A stretch of DNA of 64,000 nucleotides from CAZSDU01 sp964605775 (lineage in GTDB: Bacteria; Bacteroidota; Bacteroidia; Bacteroidales; FEN-979), in assembly GCA_964605775.1 (NCBI GenBank), contig CAZSDU010000011.1, positions 1 through 64,000 of the forward strand, in the 5' to 3' direction. The notes beneath the pieces were generated by a model that had not been told where the DNA came from, did not search any database, and saw nothing but the letters and a program-made list of their open reading frames with translations. Below are positions 38,886 to 48,114 of this stretch, piece after piece. Within the stretch, counting starts at the first letter, position 1, and every line of letters starts with the position of its first letter. The position numbers were made by a program, and so were the translations under genes.

Positions 38886-39805
38886 GACTGGCCTCCCCTC
38901 TCATCAATGGTTCTTAAAAAGTATGATTCCAAATCCTCTTCCAGCACATTGAGCAATAATGGTGGGACATGGTTGTTCACCAGTAACTCGGCAATTTTGT
39001 CGGGATTAACAATGGCGTCACTGTTATTAATTTCTAGCAAATGATCTGGAGTTTCCATGAAATCAATCCCGTTTTTCCTCAGGACCGACCCGGCTGTAAT
39101 ATTGTCGCGTGTATTAATCTTTAACCGTTTCTGACACAGCAGTTCCAGTTGAGTTGTATTGATTTCCTGGATTAAGATGCCTTTATGAATGATCCCGATA
39201 CGGGTTGCAAATTTTGATATTTCGCCCAAAATATGACTTGAAATAAAAACAGTACTCCCATGATTATGTGAAAGGTGATTCAGTAATTCCCTGATTTCGA
39301 AAATGCCGGCAGGATCCAGTCCGTTGGCCGGTTCATCAAGGATCAGAATGGAGGGTCTATGGATCAAAGCCTTGGCAAGACCTAAACGCTGTGAATTGCC
39401 AAGGGATAAATGTTTAGTTTTGCGGTTGGCATATTGGGTTAGTTTGAGTTTATCCATGATTTCAGACACGGCTTCTTTTCCGGGAAGAAACCTTAAGCGT
39501 CGAATAATTTCAAGATTTTCCCTGACTGTCAGATCTGGATAGGAATAAGGGACTTCAACAAGATAACCTATTTCTTTCCAAAGCTCAAGATTGCCTGGTT
39601 CAACTCTTTTCCCGTTGATATAAGCTTTTCCGCTTGTCGGGTTGATCATTCCGAGCAACATACGTATGGTGGTGGTTTTTCCTGCCCCGTTCAGTCCAAG
39701 AAACCCATAGATTTCTCCTTTGCGGACGTTCAGTGAGATTTCCGAAACCGCGAGGACATCTTTGTATTGTTTGGACAGTTTTTCCGTATTAATAATTTCT
39801 TCCAT
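38882..39805 (-). CDS. ABC transporter ATP-binding protein
   Basis: A 307-residue ATPase. Walker A is G-L-N-G-A-G-K-T-T-T, the signature motif is L-S-L-G-N-S-Q-R-L-G-L-A (C-loop LSLGN instead of LSGGQ), and Walker B is S-I-L-I-L-D-E-P-A-N-G-L-D-P-A-G. The switch His lies in V-F-I-S-S-H-I-L. The C-terminal ~80 residues are the extension seen in bacitracin/NatA-type exporters. It forms a two-component exporter with the permease (4-nt overlap). A TetR-type operator lies 37 bp upstream of the start. Confidence 0.93.
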   Translation of the reverse strand: MEEIINTEKLSKQYKDVLAVSEISLNVRKGEIYGFLGLNGAGKTTTIRMLLGMINPTSGKAYINGKRVEPGNLELWKEIGYLVEVPYSYPDLTVRENLEIIRRLRFLPGKEAVSEIMDKLKLTQYANRKTKHLSLGNSQRLGLAKALIHRPSILILDEPANGLDPAGIFEIRELLNHLSHNHGSTVFISSHILGEISKFATRIGIIHKGILIQEINTTQLELLCQKRLKINTRDNITAGSVLRKNGIDFMETPDHLLEINNSDAIVNPDKIAELLVNNHVPPLLLNVLEEDLESYFLRTIDERGGQS

Positions 39806-39841
39806 TTATTATTATCTTTTAAATTTGACCAAATCGTCTAT

Positions 39842-39859
39842 AAACCGAACATTCGGTTT
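39842..39859. promoter_or_regulatory. TetR-type operator upstream of the ABC exporter operon
   Basis: A perfect palindrome AAACCGAA-CA-TTCGGTTT, lying between tetR and the ATPase start. A related but weaker copy sits before tetR (40481). Such AACCGAA palindromes are typical of AcrR-like repressors. Confidence 0.7.
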
Positions 39860-39877
39860 GTAGCATGTTAAAAAAAA

Positions 39878-40480
39878 TCAGCCTGATATGTTTTTATAAA
39901 TCGTATCGAAGGTATTCATTAGAAAATCCCTGAATGATCTTGGTTTATCGTTATTTACAAACCTCAGAAAAACCCCGTCGGTACAAAATAGAAAAAGGTT
40001 GGCGATTTCCTCATTACTAGAATTTGATGTTATTTCTCCACCAGCCCGGGCAATACCAATTATTTTTTCCCATGCAAGCATATCCTTTTTATGGATTTCC
40101 AATTCCATGTGTAAAAAATCAGGAAAACGGCTGACGGCTTCAAACATGATGAGAAAAAAATTAAAATTGAAACTTTTATCATTGGAGCCGGTAAGCTGTT
40201 GGCTGATAGAAAACATGGCATTGTCGAGATAATCAACGTATTGCCGGTAAAATGATTTCAGGGATATCTGGCTAAAGGAAGCATAGTCTACTGTCCCTAT
40301 GGAAATGAAAAGGGTGACAATCTCGTTAAAAAGACTTTCCTTGTTTTTAAAATAATGATAGACTGCTCCTTTTGAAAGTCCGGATTGCTCAACAATTTCT
40401 TTCATGGTTACATCCCTGTAACTCTTCTGAAGAAAAAGGATGAGGGAGGTTTTCAAGATATGTTCTTTGGAATCATTCAT
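39878..40480 (-). CDS. TetR/AcrR-family repressor
   Basis: A 200-residue regulator. The N-terminal helix-turn-helix (about 1-50) reads I-L-K-T-S-L-x-L-F, Y-R-D-V-T-M-K-E-I-V-E-Q-S-G-L-S-K-G-A-V-Y-H-Y-F-K-N-K-E-S-L-F. The C-terminal ligand domain is diverse and hydrophobic, as usual for the family. It lies upstream of the ABC exporter on the same strand with a 72-bp gap holding a perfect operator palindrome. A second half-conserved copy overlaps its own promoter. It likely represses both itself and the exporter, released by the exporter's substrate. Confidence 0.93.
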   Translation of the reverse strand: MNDSKEHILKTSLILFLQKSYRDVTMKEIVEQSGLSKGAVYHYFKNKESLFNEIVTLFISIGTVDYASFSQISLKSFYRQYVDYLDNAMFSISQQLTGSNDKSFNFNFFLIMFEAVSRFPDFLHMELEIHKKDMLAWEKIIGIARAGGEITSNSSNEEIANLFLFCTDGVFLRFVNNDKPRSFRDFLMNTFDTIYKNISG

Positions 40481-40498
40481 AAACCGACCGTTTGGTTT
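40481..40498. promoter_or_regulatory. Candidate autoregulatory TetR operator
   Basis: AAACCGACCGTTTGGTTT resembles the 39842 palindrome (the AAACC...GGTTT outer arms match; the inner positions are degenerate). It abuts the tetR ATG and overlaps the expected transcription start behind the -7 box. Confidence 0.6.
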
Positions 40499-40499
40499 G

Positions 40500-40507
40500 C
40501 AAAAATA
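40500..40507 (-). promoter_or_regulatory. -7 element of tetR
   Basis: TATTTTTG on the minus strand, directly upstream of the 40481 operator. Bound repressor would block the start site. Confidence 0.6.
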
Positions 40508-40579
40508 TTAATTTTTTTTATTCCCTGATATGATTTTCAAATAATGTTTTAATGATCAGTAGAAGTGAAAGTCAATGGA

Positions 40580-42496
40580 TCATGTCTGCTTACTGACATT
40601 CTTTTTAATCAGAACAAAAAGATTGTTGATATCCAATGGTTTAGGGAGGTAAGCCACACAGCCGACTTCAAAAGCCTTGCGTTCATCAAAATCAAGAGAA
40701 TATGCTGTTTGCGCAATAATGGGCAATCCCGGCCTGAAGCCCAAAATGTCACGGGTCGCATCATAACCATTTACAATGGGCATCTGAAGATCCATTAAAA
40801 CAAGGTCGATGTTCTCATTGTTGTGACAGATCTCAATGGCTTCAAGTCCGTTCCTGGCACGGATAACTTTTGCATTGGCTCTTTTTAACCATCTTTCCAG
40901 TACGGTAAAGTTGCTGTCTGTGTCTTCTGCCACAAGAATGCTCGTACCGTTCAAGTCAATGACCTCAACCGCAGGGGGAGTAAAATGCGTATCCTCTCTC
41001 CGCATTTCCTTTTCTTTATAAGGGAGCGAGCAATACACTGAGGTTCCCTTTCCCGGTTCCGAATGCAACCATAATCTTCCTCCCTGAAGGTTTATGAATT
41101 CACGTGCCAGGGTTAATCCCAGCCCCAGACCTCCATATTGTCGGGTGTTAGATTCATCTCCCTGTCGAAACTTATCGAGAATATATTCCTGTTTTTCCTT
41201 TGGAATCCCAATACCGCTGTCTTTCACAAAAAGGATGACCTCTTTTTCAGGGATAACATGGTAACCCAGGGTAATGGCTCCGAATTTAGTGAATTTAAAG
41301 GCATTGTCTAAAAGTAAGCTTAAAGACTGTTTTAACCTCATGGCATCTCCTTCAACATAAACGCTATCCGATGATTCCGTTGTGAAAAGCCTGAACTCAA
41401 TCCCCTGCCTTGCTCCTTCGGGTTGTTTCGCTGAATAACTGTTGTAAACCTCCGACACCAAGACTTTCAGGTCGATGATTTCCTTACTCACCGTGAGCTG
41501 ATGGGTTTCTATTTTCGAAATGTCCACGATGTTGTTCAGGATAAAAATAAACTGCTCTATCCCATTACGGATCAGGTTGACATATTCTTCTCTTTCATCC
41601 TCGCTAAGGCCGGGGTCTTTCATTAAATCATAAAATCCGAAAACCGCATTGGCCGGGGTCCTCACTTCATGACTCAGGTTCTGGAGGAAGGTCGTTTTCA
41701 GGTGATCTGCTTCAATGGCTTTTTGCAGGGCTTCTTTCAGGTGTGTGATGTCCTGTGCCTGAACAATGAAAAGATAGGGTTCTCCGTGAGCATCATGAAT
41801 CAGTGAAACGTTATGCAGCGCATATATAACGGATCCGTCTTTGCGAACATATCTTTTTTCCATAATGTTTTTCTGGATCTTCCCGGCTTTCAGCTGGGCG
41901 AGAATGTAATTGCTGCGTTCTATATCATCGGGATGAGTAACAACATATGCACGGGAAAGCAACTCCTCCTCCGTATATTGCAGCATTTCGCAAAGGGCTT
42001 GATTTACCTGATAAAAATTCCCGTTCATGTCGAGGAGCGCCATGCCAACACTGGCATTTTCATAAACAGCTTTCAGGAGTTCTTCGTGATGCTTCAGGCT
42101 ATTTTCGGCTTCTTTATGTTCAGTAATATCAATCAGACATTCCACAATATATCTTTTCCCTTCCATCAGGATTTCACTGAAGGTACGCATGACAGGCACT
42201 TTGCCGTCCTGCTTTTCCACAATATACTCCCCTGCGCTTTTTCCCAGATCATTACCGGCTGAAAATGGACATTTACCCGTTATGCCAAGGCAGGCAGATG
42301 AATCACAACGATGCCCCAAGATGATTTCCCGGGGAAGTCCAAGAATAGCAATAGCAACGTCATTGATATCCACGACACAATGCGTTTCAGGATCAATTAG
42401 AATGATGCCGCAAACCACCCCGGAGAGACGCCCCGGGTTCTCAGATTGTTGAGCATCAGCTCCTTTATCCCTAATCTTTAATTGTTCTTTTTGCAT
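40580..42496 (-). CDS. Cytosolic hybrid histidine kinase (PAS-PAS-HisKA-HATPase-REC)
   Basis: A 638-residue kinase without a membrane segment. PAS 1 (about 25-125) contains a cysteine cluster H-R-C-x4-C-x6-C-P in its mid-loop. PAS 2 (about 140-250) ends in a PAC motif (Y-L-F-I-V-Q-A-Q-D-I-T). The phosphoacceptor His lies in N-L-S-H-E-V-R-T-P (about residue 275). The ATPase has D-N-A-F-K-F-T, D-S-G-I-G-I-P, F-R-Q-G-D and G-L-G-L-G-L-T. The C-terminal receiver (about 515-635) has acceptor Asp in V-L-M-D-L-Q-M-P-I-V-N-G. PAS 1 cysteines could sense redox or bind a metal or heme. No output regulator is adjacent, so the phosphotransfer partner is elsewhere. Confidence 0.93.
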   Translation of the reverse strand: MQKEQLKIRDKGADAQQSENPGRLSGVVCGIILIDPETHCVVDINDVAIAILGLPREIILGHRCDSSACLGITGKCPFSAGNDLGKSAGEYIVEKQDGKVPVMRTFSEILMEGKRYIVECLIDITEHKEAENSLKHHEELLKAVYENASVGMALLDMNGNFYQVNQALCEMLQYTEEELLSRAYVVTHPDDIERSNYILAQLKAGKIQKNIMEKRYVRKDGSVIYALHNVSLIHDAHGEPYLFIVQAQDITHLKEALQKAIEADHLKTTFLQNLSHEVRTPANAVFGFYDLMKDPGLSEDEREEYVNLIRNGIEQFIFILNNIVDISKIETHQLTVSKEIIDLKVLVSEVYNSYSAKQPEGARQGIEFRLFTTESSDSVYVEGDAMRLKQSLSLLLDNAFKFTKFGAITLGYHVIPEKEVILFVKDSGIGIPKEKQEYILDKFRQGDESNTRQYGGLGLGLTLAREFINLQGGRLWLHSEPGKGTSVYCSLPYKEKEMRREDTHFTPPAVEVIDLNGTSILVAEDTDSNFTVLERWLKRANAKVIRARNGLEAIEICHNNENIDLVLMDLQMPIVNGYDATRDILGFRPGLPIIAQTAYSLDFDERKAFEVGCVAYLPKPLDINNLFVLIKKNVSKQT

Positions 42497-42510
42497 GATT
42501 CAAAAAAAAA

Positions 42511-42541
42511 CAAATATATCATTTATTCCAACTTCTTTCAA
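42511..42541 (-). promoter_or_regulatory. Promoter of the hybrid kinase gene
   Basis: On the minus strand TTG (42541-42539), a 20-bp spacer and TATATTTG (42518-42511) match the consensus, 14 nt before the ATG. Confidence 0.75.
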
Positions 42542-42701
42542 ATTTAAACCAAGTCAAACTATTGTCGTATCCATCCGGGACATAATGAATTATGGCTTAA
42601 CAATTATTTAATCTTTAATTAATCATTCCTTAATTTCCTTTCCGGGGATTAGCCGGTTCTTTGCGTCATCAATTTTAATATTCACCAATTCAAAAAAACG
42701 T

Positions 42702-44582
42702 ATGAAAACCAGCTATTTAAAAATTTTAGGCCTATTCCTTGTCAGTCTGATCATAGGATTTACATCCTGTAAAAAGGACTCACCGGAAGAACCGGCAAAG
42801 ACGCTTACCGTAACTCCTGCAGCCCAGAATGTTGCATCTTCAGCCGGGACGACAAATTTCACGGTGACTTCCAATTCAACCTGGACAGTTGTCAGCGACC
42901 AGACCTGGTGCGTTGTTACTTCAGGTGGTATCAACAACGGAACCATTGTAGCCACCTATACCGAAAATACCACAACGATCCAAAGAGTTGCCAATATCAC
43001 TGTTACCGTAAGCGGACTCACTCCAATTACTGTAACTGTAACACAGGGAAGTATGAATTCGGTGACCCCGCTTAACCAGAATGCCCCGGCAACTCCTGCA
43101 GGAAAAGTCGATTTCACGGTTTCTGCATCGGGAACCTGGACTGCAGTATCCGACCAGACCTGGTGTACAGTGACTGCCAGCGGAAGCGGTAACGGTGTCA
43201 TTGAAGCCAATTTTACTGAAAACTCTACTTTAATTGAACGTATTGCCAACATTACAGTTACCATTGCGGGTGTTGCCCCGATAACCGTCACTCTTACCCA
43301 GTCAGCCGGATCAAATCTGGTAGAAATTTCAGGTGAAATTTCCGGGAATGTAAACTGGACATCCGATAAAATATACCTTCTCAAGGGATTCGTTTATGTA
43401 ATAGACGGTGCAGTACTCACCATTGCTCCCGGAACCCTGATCAAAGGAGATAAAACCACCATGGGGACCCTGATCATTGAAAGAGGTGGAAAAATCATTG
43501 CCGACGGGACCAAAGAAAACCCCATTGTGATGACCTCCAATGCTCCCGCTGGTTTCCGTAATCGCGGAGACTGGGGCGGACTTATTATTTGCGGAAAAGC
43601 TCCGGTAAACAACGGCGATCCACAAATTGAAGGTGGTCCCCGTTCCCATTATGGCGGAACCATCCCAACTGACAATTCCGGTATCCTGAGATATCTCCGT
43701 ATTGAATATGCCGGCTACCCCCTTCAGCCTGATAAAGAAACCAATGGGCTGACTTTAGCCGGTGTAGGCAATGGAACCATCGTAGATTATATTATGGTGT
43801 CTTATGCCAATGATGATTCTTTTGAATGGTTTGGCGGAACTGTAAATGCCAAACACCTGATCGCATTCCGTGGACTGGATGATGATTTCGATACAGATAA
43901 CGGATTCATCGGAAAATTACAATACCTCATGGCTGTACGCGACAAAAACGTGGCTGATGTTTCCGGGTCAAACGGATTTGAATCTGATAATGATGCTACA
44001 GGTTCTGCCAACGTTCCCGTAAGCAAGCCAATCTTTTCCAATGTAACCGTGATCGGTCCGAGAAAAGATGCCACTACCAAAGACATCAACGCAAACTATA
44101 AAAACGCCATGCACCTGCGCAGAAATACCCAGCTTTGTGTCTATAACTCTTTGTTTGCAGGACATATGAATGGACTTTTGCTTGATGGTACCGCTACCCA
44201 GACCAATGCAGTGAATGGTTCCCTTCAGATCCGTAATACTATTCTCGCGGGTGTGGCTCCGACCGGAAAATATTTTCTTGTTCCTTCAGGATCCACTATG
44301 TCACAAGATTCTCTGACCAACTGGTATCTGAATCCTCTTTTTGCCAATGATACCATCATCAATAACGTGGATCTTAAACTCACTGATGCGTTTAATCTCA
44401 GCAGTCCAAACCTCATTCCTATGGCAGGTTCACCTGTTCTCGGAGCTGCCGATTTTACCAATACGAACTTACAGGATGCGTTCTTCACCCCGGAAACCTA
44501 TGTGGGAGCCTTCGGTTCCAACGACTGGACGGCAGGATGGGCGGTATGGGATCCGCAGAATGAATCTTACGGAACAAAATAA
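42702..44582 (+). CDS. BACON-domain surface lipoprotein (partner of the TonB receptor)
   Basis: A 626-residue lipoprotein (lipobox near residue 23, F-T-S-C-K-K). Two BACON/Ig-like repeats (about 35-115 and 120-205) each contain S-N/S-G-T-W-T-A/V-V-S-D-Q-T-W-C and end I-T-V-T-V/L-T-Q. From about residue 215 a long conserved domain follows with G-N-V-N-W-T-S-D-K-I-Y-L-L-K-G, W-G-G-L-I-I-C-G, D-D-S-F-E-W-F-G-G-T-V-N, D-D-D-F-D-T-D-N-G-F and S-N-G-F-E-S-D-N-D; it looks like a right-handed beta-helix. This protein recurs before TonB receptors in Bacteroidota. The receptor gene follows after a terminator hairpin. A role in substrate capture at the surface is inferred. Confidence 0.85.
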   Translation: MKTSYLKILGLFLVSLIIGFTSCKKDSPEEPAKTLTVTPAAQNVASSAGTTNFTVTSNSTWTVVSDQTWCVVTSGGINNGTIVATYTENTTTIQRVANITVTVSGLTPITVTVTQGSMNSVTPLNQNAPATPAGKVDFTVSASGTWTAVSDQTWCTVTASGSGNGVIEANFTENSTLIERIANITVTIAGVAPITVTLTQSAGSNLVEISGEISGNVNWTSDKIYLLKGFVYVIDGAVLTIAPGTLIKGDKTTMGTLIIERGGKIIADGTKENPIVMTSNAPAGFRNRGDWGGLIICGKAPVNNGDPQIEGGPRSHYGGTIPTDNSGILRYLRIEYAGYPLQPDKETNGLTLAGVGNGTIVDYIMVSYANDDSFEWFGGTVNAKHLIAFRGLDDDFDTDNGFIGKLQYLMAVRDKNVADVSGSNGFESDNDATGSANVPVSKPIFSNVTVIGPRKDATTKDINANYKNAMHLRRNTQLCVYNSLFAGHMNGLLLDGTATQTNAVNGSLQIRNTILAGVAPTGKYFLVPSGSTMSQDSLTNWYLNPLFANDTIINNVDLKLTDAFNLSSPNLIPMAGSPVLGAADFTNTNLQDAFFTPETYVGAFGSNDWTAGWAVWDPQNESYGTK

Positions 44583-44598
44583 TACCATTTATCATGTT

Positions 44599-44634
44599 AA
44601 GAGCAACAGGGGTAAATCCCTTGTTGCTCTTTTG
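44599..44634 (+). terminator. Intergenic terminator between lipoprotein and receptor genes
   Basis: The stem AAGAGCAAC (44599-44607) pairs with GTTGCTCTT (44623-44631) and extends inwards through GGG/CCC with one bulge, followed by TTTTG. It would reduce read-through into the receptor gene. Confidence 0.75.
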
Positions 44635-44663
44635 AATTTTATATAATCAATGATTTTCTTACG

Positions 44664-47540
44664 ATGACAAATAACTTTTTTAAGATTCTGACATTCTTTT
44701 TCCTCTTCTTTACCGTAAACTTTGTTTATGCTCAAACCGGAATCATTAAAGGCCTGGTTAAAGATAAAAAAACCGGTGAAACCCTGGTAGGGGTGAATCT
44801 CTGGATTGAATCCATCAGCAAAGGCAACTCGACCGACATCAATGGGGAATTCATGATCAGCAATGTTCCGGCAGGTACTTATAAGCTGGCAGTTTCCATC
44901 ATTTCTTATCGAAAGATGATCCTCGACAATGTAAAAGTGAGTAAAGACAAGGTCACCAGTCTGGATATTGATCTCGAAGAAGAGATCACCCAGATGAAAG
45001 AGGTTGAAATTGTGGATAAGCGGATGACGAATACAGAGATTTCCATTATCTCTTCCATTAAAGCCACGAATCTGGTGGCCAATGGGATTTCAGGGCAACA
45101 GATCACCAAATCCCAGGATAGGGATGCTTCGGAAGTCATACGGAGAGTCCCGGGGATCACGATTTTCAACGGTAAATTTGTCATCGTAAGAGGGTTGAAT
45201 CAACGATATAATAATGTATTTCTTAACAATGCCTCCACTCCTAGCGCTGAGCCCGATACCCGGGCTTTCTCTTTTGATATCATCCCCAGCTCCCTGCTGG
45301 ACAATATGATGGTGTATAAAACGCCATCACCGGAACTCCCTGCAGATTTCTCCGGAGCCTTTATTGATGTGACCACGAAAAATACTCCCTCCAAAAACAT
45401 GGTGGATGTTTCCTGCAGTTTTTCCGTTAGAGAAAACACTACGTTCAATGATTTTTATAAATATAAGGGAGGTTCCCTTGATTTTCTGGGTGTTGATAAT
45501 GGGAGCAGGGCACTTCCTTCAGGATTCCCTTCCACGGAAAAATTCAACCAATTGGCCAACGGATATACCCCTGGCGATATTCAGGAAATTAACAGATTGG
45601 GGCAGGAAATCAACAAAACCTGGACAGCTTCCGCTCATCAAGCCCTGTGGGACAACCGTTTAAACATCAGTGTGGCTGAAAAGTTTAAACTTGGAAAAAT
45701 CCTGGCAGGGTGTATCAATGCACTGAATTACAGCAATACTTACGTCACTTTACCCATTCACCGGATGGATTACCAGGTTTATAATTTTACGGAAGACAAA
45801 CCCAGCCCAAATTTTGACTTTCATGACCTACAATATACACAAACGGCGAAAACCGGTATCCTGTCAAACTGGTCCTTTGCTTTTTCTTCCAAATTTAAAT
45901 TAAGTTTCAACAATCTTTTCAATCAGATCGGTTTTACCCGAACTACCTTCAGGACAGGAACAGAGTATTACAGCTCACAGGATATCAAGTCCTATGAATA
46001 TTCATTTATGAGCCGTACTACTTATTCAGGTCAATTGACGGGTGATCATGATTTTAAAAAACCCGGATCCCGTTTACGATGGACACTTGGTTATTCCTAT
46101 ACCAACAGGAATGAGCCTAACCAAAAACGCCTGACGACCATACTGAATACAACATCATCTGATCCATTTTACAATCAATATGGAATCGCATTCAGTAATG
46201 CCGCTTCTCCCAAATATGCCGGGATCATCTATCAGAAACTCAAAGAACACCTGATCATGCTTAGGGCGGATTATACACAACCCTTGGGGTTTGGCAGTTT
46301 TAAGCCTGAACTTCGGCTGGGGGCCTATGGGGAATACAAAACCCGTACATTTGATGCCCGGCTTCTGGGATATATCAAGAGCAATGAAGACTTGTTTGAC
46401 CAGTCTCTCCCCTACCAGCCTTTCGACTCGGTTTTCTTGGATAAAAACATCAACAATACCAATGGAATCAAGTTGGCAGAAACGACCAACCCTTCCGACT
46501 CCTATGATGCCAACAATCTCCAGATAGCCGGGTATTTTACTTTAAAAATTCCGATCGGGAACAAGATCAGCATTTATACCGGATTAAGGGTTGAAGAAAA
46601 CCGCCAGCAATTGAACAGTTTCAGTTCCGATCTGTCCACTTTACCGGTTCACGTAAACAATAATGCTTTTTCGTTGTTCCCTTCCATTAATTTTACGCTT
46701 GACCTCAATGAAAAAAGCCTGATCCGCCTGGCCTATGGCCGGACCATCAGCCGGCCGGAATTTCGCGAAATTGCTCCTTTCAACTTTTTTGTTTTCCAGG
46801 AAAACGCATCTTTCATTGGCAATCCGGATTTAAAAAATGCTTTCATACATAATGTTGATGCCCGCTATGAACTCTATCCTACTTTATCCGAGATGTTTAC
46901 TTTCGGCGTATTTTATAAACAATTCATTAACCCGATTGAGATCACTTATATCAATTCAGGTTCCGGGCTGGCTTACGGCCCGATCAATGCTGCTGGCGCT
47001 TATAGCTATGGCGCCGAAGTCGAACTCAGGCAATCCCTGTCTTTCATCGATAGAAAAGGGGGGTTTTTCAGTTTTCTTCAGGGATTTTCGCTGGTGCTGA
47101 ATGCCTCCCTGATTAAAAGCCAGATCCGATTCCCCGAAGGGGCACTGGAACGCAACCGCTATATGCAGGGGCAATCACCTTATATTATCAATGCCGGTTT
47201 GTATTATCAGTCAAAGGATAACTTATGGAGTTCAAGTCTTTTATATAACATCATGGGAAAACGGATTATTGTAGTCGGGCAGGTGAACCAGAATCCACAG
47301 GAAGACATTCCGGATGTTTATGAGATGCCTTTCAATTCACTGGATTTTACGATTTCAAAGAAATTTGGGAAGAGATTTCAGATAAAAGGCGGTGTGCAAA
47401 ATATACTCAATGACAGGGTTCGTTATCAACAAACGGTCAAATTCAATAAACCCGGGGAAGGAGAAGTAAGCAGGATACAGCCCACCCTTGATTTCAAAGC
47501 CGGGCGTTATTATACATTGGGCGTCAGTGTCAGCCTTTGA
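44664..47540 (+). CDS. TonB-dependent receptor with CarboxypepD domain
   Basis: A 958-residue outer-membrane receptor with a signal peptide ending NFVYAQ. The CarboxypepD-like domain spans about 25-105 (G-L-V-K-D-K-K-T-G-E-T-L-V-G-V-N). The plug follows, with Q-D-R-D-A-S-E-V-I-R-R-V-P-G-I-T, I-V-R-G-L-N-Q-R-Y-N-N-V-F-L-N and V-Y-K-T-P-S-P-E-L-P-A-D-F-S-G-A. The barrel is long and ends Y-Y-T-L-G-V-S-V-S-L. The pattern R-G-L-N-Q-R-Y-N resembles large receptors of this phylum that import oligosaccharides, peptides or phosphorus compounds with a surface lipoprotein, here the BACON gene upstream. The start at 44664 gives a clean signal peptide. Confidence 0.93.
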   Translation: MTNNFFKILTFFFLFFTVNFVYAQTGIIKGLVKDKKTGETLVGVNLWIESISKGNSTDINGEFMISNVPAGTYKLAVSIISYRKMILDNVKVSKDKVTSLDIDLEEEITQMKEVEIVDKRMTNTEISIISSIKATNLVANGISGQQITKSQDRDASEVIRRVPGITIFNGKFVIVRGLNQRYNNVFLNNASTPSAEPDTRAFSFDIIPSSLLDNMMVYKTPSPELPADFSGAFIDVTTKNTPSKNMVDVSCSFSVRENTTFNDFYKYKGGSLDFLGVDNGSRALPSGFPSTEKFNQLANGYTPGDIQEINRLGQEINKTWTASAHQALWDNRLNISVAEKFKLGKILAGCINALNYSNTYVTLPIHRMDYQVYNFTEDKPSPNFDFHDLQYTQTAKTGILSNWSFAFSSKFKLSFNNLFNQIGFTRTTFRTGTEYYSSQDIKSYEYSFMSRTTYSGQLTGDHDFKKPGSRLRWTLGYSYTNRNEPNQKRLTTILNTTSSDPFYNQYGIAFSNAASPKYAGIIYQKLKEHLIMLRADYTQPLGFGSFKPELRLGAYGEYKTRTFDARLLGYIKSNEDLFDQSLPYQPFDSVFLDKNINNTNGIKLAETTNPSDSYDANNLQIAGYFTLKIPIGNKISIYTGLRVEENRQQLNSFSSDLSTLPVHVNNNAFSLFPSINFTLDLNEKSLIRLAYGRTISRPEFREIAPFNFFVFQENASFIGNPDLKNAFIHNVDARYELYPTLSEMFTFGVFYKQFINPIEITYINSGSGLAYGPINAAGAYSYGAEVELRQSLSFIDRKGGFFSFLQGFSLVLNASLIKSQIRFPEGALERNRYMQGQSPYIINAGLYYQSKDNLWSSSLLYNIMGKRIIVVGQVNQNPQEDIPDVYEMPFNSLDFTISKKFGKRFQIKGGVQNILNDRVRYQQTVKFNKPGEGEVSRIQPTLDFKAGRYYTLGVSVSL

Positions 47541-47549
47541 TCAACTTCG

Positions 47550-48011
47550 TTAATCATACTTCTGTTCTGTCAGCAATATGCCGTTTTCATCCCATATGAA
47601 CCAGTTGCCCTTTTTTTCACCCATCACATAAAACATTTCATAACGTTTTACGCCCTTCTCATCCCAGATATACCAAAAGCCATCCTTTTTACCATCAGTA
47701 AACCTGGCTTCAGCGGTCTTCAGACCATTTTCTGCCCAATTGATCCACAAGCCATCTTTTTTCCCTTCTTTGTAAGACCGCTGTTCCTTTTTCACGCCGT
47801 TGGCATAATAAAAAAGTGAAATTCCGTCGGGGAAACCATTTTGAATGTTGTTTTCAGCAATCAGGTTATGCTTGGCATCATATTCCCGATAGATTCCGGT
47901 ATAACGTTCACCTTTGGCATCATAAAAAACACCATCTTTCAGCAACACCTCCTGGGCGAAGACATGGTCAAAAACGAAGAGGGATAAAATAATTAACAAG
48001 AATTGTTTCAC
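47550..48011 (-). CDS. Secreted MORN-variant (YwqK-like) repeat protein
   Basis: A 153-residue exported protein with a signal peptide ending DHVFAQ. It has five to six repeats of about 22 residues with the pattern N-G-x-K/L-x-x-E-x-x-Y/F-x-x-G-K-K-D-G-x-W-x-x-W-x-E-x-G. This is the MORN-variant repeat found in YwqK-type proteins (named antitoxin in Bacillus). No toxin gene lies nearby, so a toxin-antitoxin role is not supported. Converges on the receptor gene with a 9-bp gap and has no terminator of its own. Confidence 0.85.
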   Translation of the reverse strand: MKQFLLIILSLFVFDHVFAQEVLLKDGVFYDAKGERYTGIYREYDAKHNLIAENNIQNGFPDGISLFYYANGVKKEQRSYKEGKKDGLWINWAENGLKTAEARFTDGKKDGFWYIWDEKGVKRYEMFYVMGEKKGNWFIWDENGILLTEQKYD

Positions 48012-48043
48012 GGCTTGAATGTTAAATGTAAATCTTCAAAATT

Positions 48044-48087
48044 AATAAAAAACCTTCCTATAAGCAGATAAACATACAGGAAGGTTT
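48044..48087 (-). terminator. Terminator of the CarboxypepD-like small gene
   Basis: On the minus strand the stem AAACCTTCCT (48087-48078) pairs with AGGAAGGTTT (48059-48050) and runs into T6. It lies 28 nt behind the stop at 48115. Confidence 0.8.
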
Positions 48088-48114
48088 GGAAAAATGATTC
48101 GGTTAGCAAGACGC

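Noticed and set aside
47550..48011. YwqK-like protein as part of a toxin-antitoxin pair
   Set aside because: There is no toxin-like gene adjacent, and the protein has a signal peptide and only MORN-variant repeats.
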